Assembly: GCF_030915445.1 (NCBI RefSeq)
Contig: NZ_CP133264.1
Location: 3,100,001 to 3,164,000, forward strand
Length of the DNA: 64,000 bases
Direction: 5' to 3'
Source of the DNA: Clostridium sp. OS1-26
GTDB taxonomy: Bacteria; Bacillota; Clostridia; Clostridiales; Clostridiaceae
In this document: positions 62,523-64,000 of the stretch, in pieces
Layout: the number at the start of each line of letters is the position of its first letter
Position numbering within the stretch: position 1 is the stretch's first letter
Notes under the pieces: model-generated
Database searches by the model: none
The model's input: the letters and a program-made list of their open reading frames with translations, nothing else
Told to the model about the DNA's origin: nothing
Position numbers and translations under genes: made by a program

Positions 62523-63917
62523 TTAACTCTTATCCCCAAGAAGTTGAAAATCAAAACTTATATCAGAACTAGAAGGGCTTACTTGATGAATTTCTACAGC
62601 TATTACGTTATCTCCATTTTTAAGAAAACTTGTATCAATTATAGTTTTTTCAAAAGAAACCTCATCAACTCCATTTAAAGCTTTGACGGCTAAAGTGTTG
62701 TATTCAATTATACCGGAAGGCATATTAGTTCTATATACCTCCCGGCCATTTAGATACACAACAGCTCCATCATCCCTTTGAATTCGAAGCACTAAACTTT
62801 TATATATTGATGTATCACGAACAGTAAAATGTTTTCTAAAATAGGTTGTTATATATTTTCGGTAAACATTGGGTCCATAACTTATAACTGTAGCCTCACC
62901 TCCATCTCCATAACCTAGTTCAGCAAGTCCAGAAGGCCATGAAGAATCGTCAAAATCAATCTCTCTCCAGGAAGTTCCCAGGTCAGAACCCTTATCGAAA
63001 TACCTCCATGATGCACCCATAGGAATTAACATATCTGTTATAGCATTAGAAGCAGGACCTTCAGTCGGAGGATATATAGAACAACTATCAATAAGGGTAT
63101 TTTCTTTATCGTATACTTGCAGGGAAACTCCACTATTATTTATGTCTAAAATACAATAATGATATACCGCAAGGGGACCAACAATAGCATTTTTTATATT
63201 AGTAATGTGTGCATTTAATGAAGAACCTGCACCGCCGGTAGTTATTTGATAAATGGAATTTTGTATTGGCAGACCATTAGTATCAAAAGATTTATCTATA
63301 AGACGGCGGCAGTAATTGTGTTCATGGCCTACAAATACCGCTGTTACATTATAATGATCAAGAATAGACCATAAAGCATTACGATCATCTGGACTCCCAT
63401 CTAGACTTTCTCCGTAGTGATGTCCGGTAGGAAAAGCAGGGACATGGAAAAACACAAAATTATATTTTTTATTACTGTTCTCTAATGTATTCTTTAACCA
63501 GACACGTTGTTTTGCGTCAACGGCATAGCCGCACTTTGAACCTCTTCGATTTGAGTTTAAAACGATAAAGCGAGCACTTTCATAATCAAAGTAGTATACA
63601 GTTCGTTGATACCCTTGTAACTGTTCATTGGGAAGGTAAGAAAATGCATTACTGAAAGCAGTTTCATTATTTTCATGACTCCCGAGTACTGTATAGAACA
63701 TAGTAACAGAATAATATTCCTCAATTAATTTCTTCCAGTCTTCTAATTGCTCACTTACGTTAGCTCCACCATATACCATATCTCCTGCAAAAATTATAAA
63801 TTTCGGCTGCGGTGACAATCCCTTAATACGGGAGAGTAGGGTACGGAGCAATTGTGTATTTACTGCTACAGCATGTCTACTGCTGTCTGCTAGTATTACA
63901 ATACGAAAAGACTCCAT
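62523..63917 (-). CDS. Calcineurin-like metallophosphoesterase with C-terminal beta-sandwich
   Basis: About 464 residues. The phosphoesterase part has FIIFAGDMVYGG (GDxx), VLGSHENNETAF where GNHD/E is usual (the Asn is Ser), VFFHVPAFPTGHHYGES and VFVGHEHNYCR (GHxH). The first motif is DSSRH rather than DxH. Residues 300-464 form a galactose-binding-like jelly roll (LRIQRDDGAVVYLNGREVYR). No signal peptide is visible. The ATG at 63917 follows GGAGGTG; a TTG five codons upstream is inside that site. It overlaps the end region of the upstream epimerase gene. Confidence 0.8.
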   Translation of the reverse strand: MESFRIVILADSSRHAVAVNTQLLRTLLSRIKGLSPQPKFIIFAGDMVYGGANVSEQLEDWKKLIEEYYSVTMFYTVLGSHENNETAFSNAFSYLPNEQLQGYQRTVYYFDYESARFIVLNSNRRGSKCGYAVDAKQRVWLKNTLENSNKKYNFVFFHVPAFPTGHHYGESLDGSPDDRNALWSILDHYNVTAVFVGHEHNYCRRLIDKSFDTNGLPIQNSIYQITTGGAGSSLNAHITNIKNAIVGPLAVYHYCILDINNSGVSLQVYDKENTLIDSCSIYPPTEGPASNAITDMLIPMGASWRYFDKGSDLGTSWREIDFDDSSWPSGLAELGYGDGGEATVISYGPNVYRKYITTYFRKHFTVRDTSIYKSLVLRIQRDDGAVVYLNGREVYRTNMPSGIIEYNTLAVKALNGVDEVSFEKTIIDTSFLKNGDNVIAVEIHQVSPSSSDISFDFQLLGDKS

Positions 63918-63922
63918 ATATG

Positions 63923-64000
63923 TCACCTCCAATAAGCATTGTGTTTTAAAAACTCTTCTGTTTGTGATATACCGTGGGTCAGAGATATTTTAGGTTTCCA
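63923..64000 (-). CDS. NAD-dependent sugar epimerase/dehydratase, C-terminal end (start outside window)
   Basis: The minus-strand frame is open from the window edge to a TGA inside the ribosome site of the metallophosphoesterase gene. It encodes WKPKISLTHGISQTEEF and a short tail. The W-K-P-K-I-S-L-x-x-G-I pattern is the usual end of short-chain (extended SDR) nucleotide-sugar epimerases. It is the upstream member of the glycan operon. Confidence 0.65.
   Translation of the reverse strand, partial: WKPKISLTHGISQTEEFLKHNAYWR

Noticed and set aside
62469-62678. Plus-strand frame overlapping the end of the metallophosphoesterase gene
   Set aside because: It is antisense to a supported domain, has no ribosome site, and begins within a terminator hairpin.

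Overview
The window is low-GC Gram-positive DNA. AT-rich codon use, strong GGAGG-type ribosome sites, frequent TTG/GTG starts, CWB2 cell-wall proteins, a CD3324-family gene, an EFR1 flavodoxin-ferredoxin protein and a YclNOPQ-type siderophore importer all point to an anaerobic Clostridium (cluster I). I do not name a species. No tRNA, rRNA, CRISPR array, intact insertion sequence or prophage was seen. Most of the window is accessory chromosome: many one- or two-gene units, each a regulator beside its target, separated by hairpin terminators and gene relics.

Layout. 0-5.4 kb: the end of an Lrp regulator, an MBL hydrolase, a membrane-anchored protein, and a vitamin B6 module (MocR/PdxR regulator divergent from an HD protein, a pyridoxamine kinase and a TIGR04076 protein). 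5.6-8 kb: a PadR regulator and a 14-TM efflux pump sharing an operator. 8-11.2 kb: a gene graveyard with a group II intron maturase relic and acyltransferase, DUF1266-like and GNAT fragments. 11.2-25.4 kb: AraC, YitT (frameshifted), MerR-TipAS with a duplicated effector domain, diguanylate cyclase, TetR plus EFR1 ferredoxin, excisionase-like HTH plus EamA, HxlR divergent from cupin/EamA, XRE-cupin plus AlaX (frameshifted), Crp/Fnr (frameshifted) and a CAT-like acetyltransferase. 25.5-29.7 kb: GrpB, PssA, a TVP38 protein and a two-component system. 29.7-33.4 kb: a methyltransferase and a CWB2-TPR surface protein punctuated by three copies of one short repeat. 33.7-39.4 kb: lipoproteins, CapA and a second two-component system. 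39.7-44.7 kb: a MocR regulator, a quinone reductase, IlvE and PhzF; the reductase and phzF have duplicated promoter/operator regions. 44.8-50.7 kb: a PPOX protein, a WYL regulator, SfsA, MsrA, Rrf2 (frameshifted), a methyltransferase, a FusB-type protein and CD3324. 50.7-57.6 kb: a candidate structured RNA, a Cache-GGDEF cyclase, a GreA-like factor and a Fur-boxed siderophore importer. 57.6-64 kb: a surface-glycan cluster (GT2, PseC-like aminotransferase, ATP-grasp, PIG-L deacetylase, metallophosphoesterase, epimerase end) that contains a MITE.

The most informative signals are outside the genes. Paired operators define small local regulons (PadR, WYL, MocR). Several dispersed short repeats carry terminators or promoters. 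A three-way-junction RNA candidate lies upstream of the CD3324 gene. Five genes and one relic each carry a single-base frameshift, at least two of them in T-runs, which raises the question of sequence error versus real decay.
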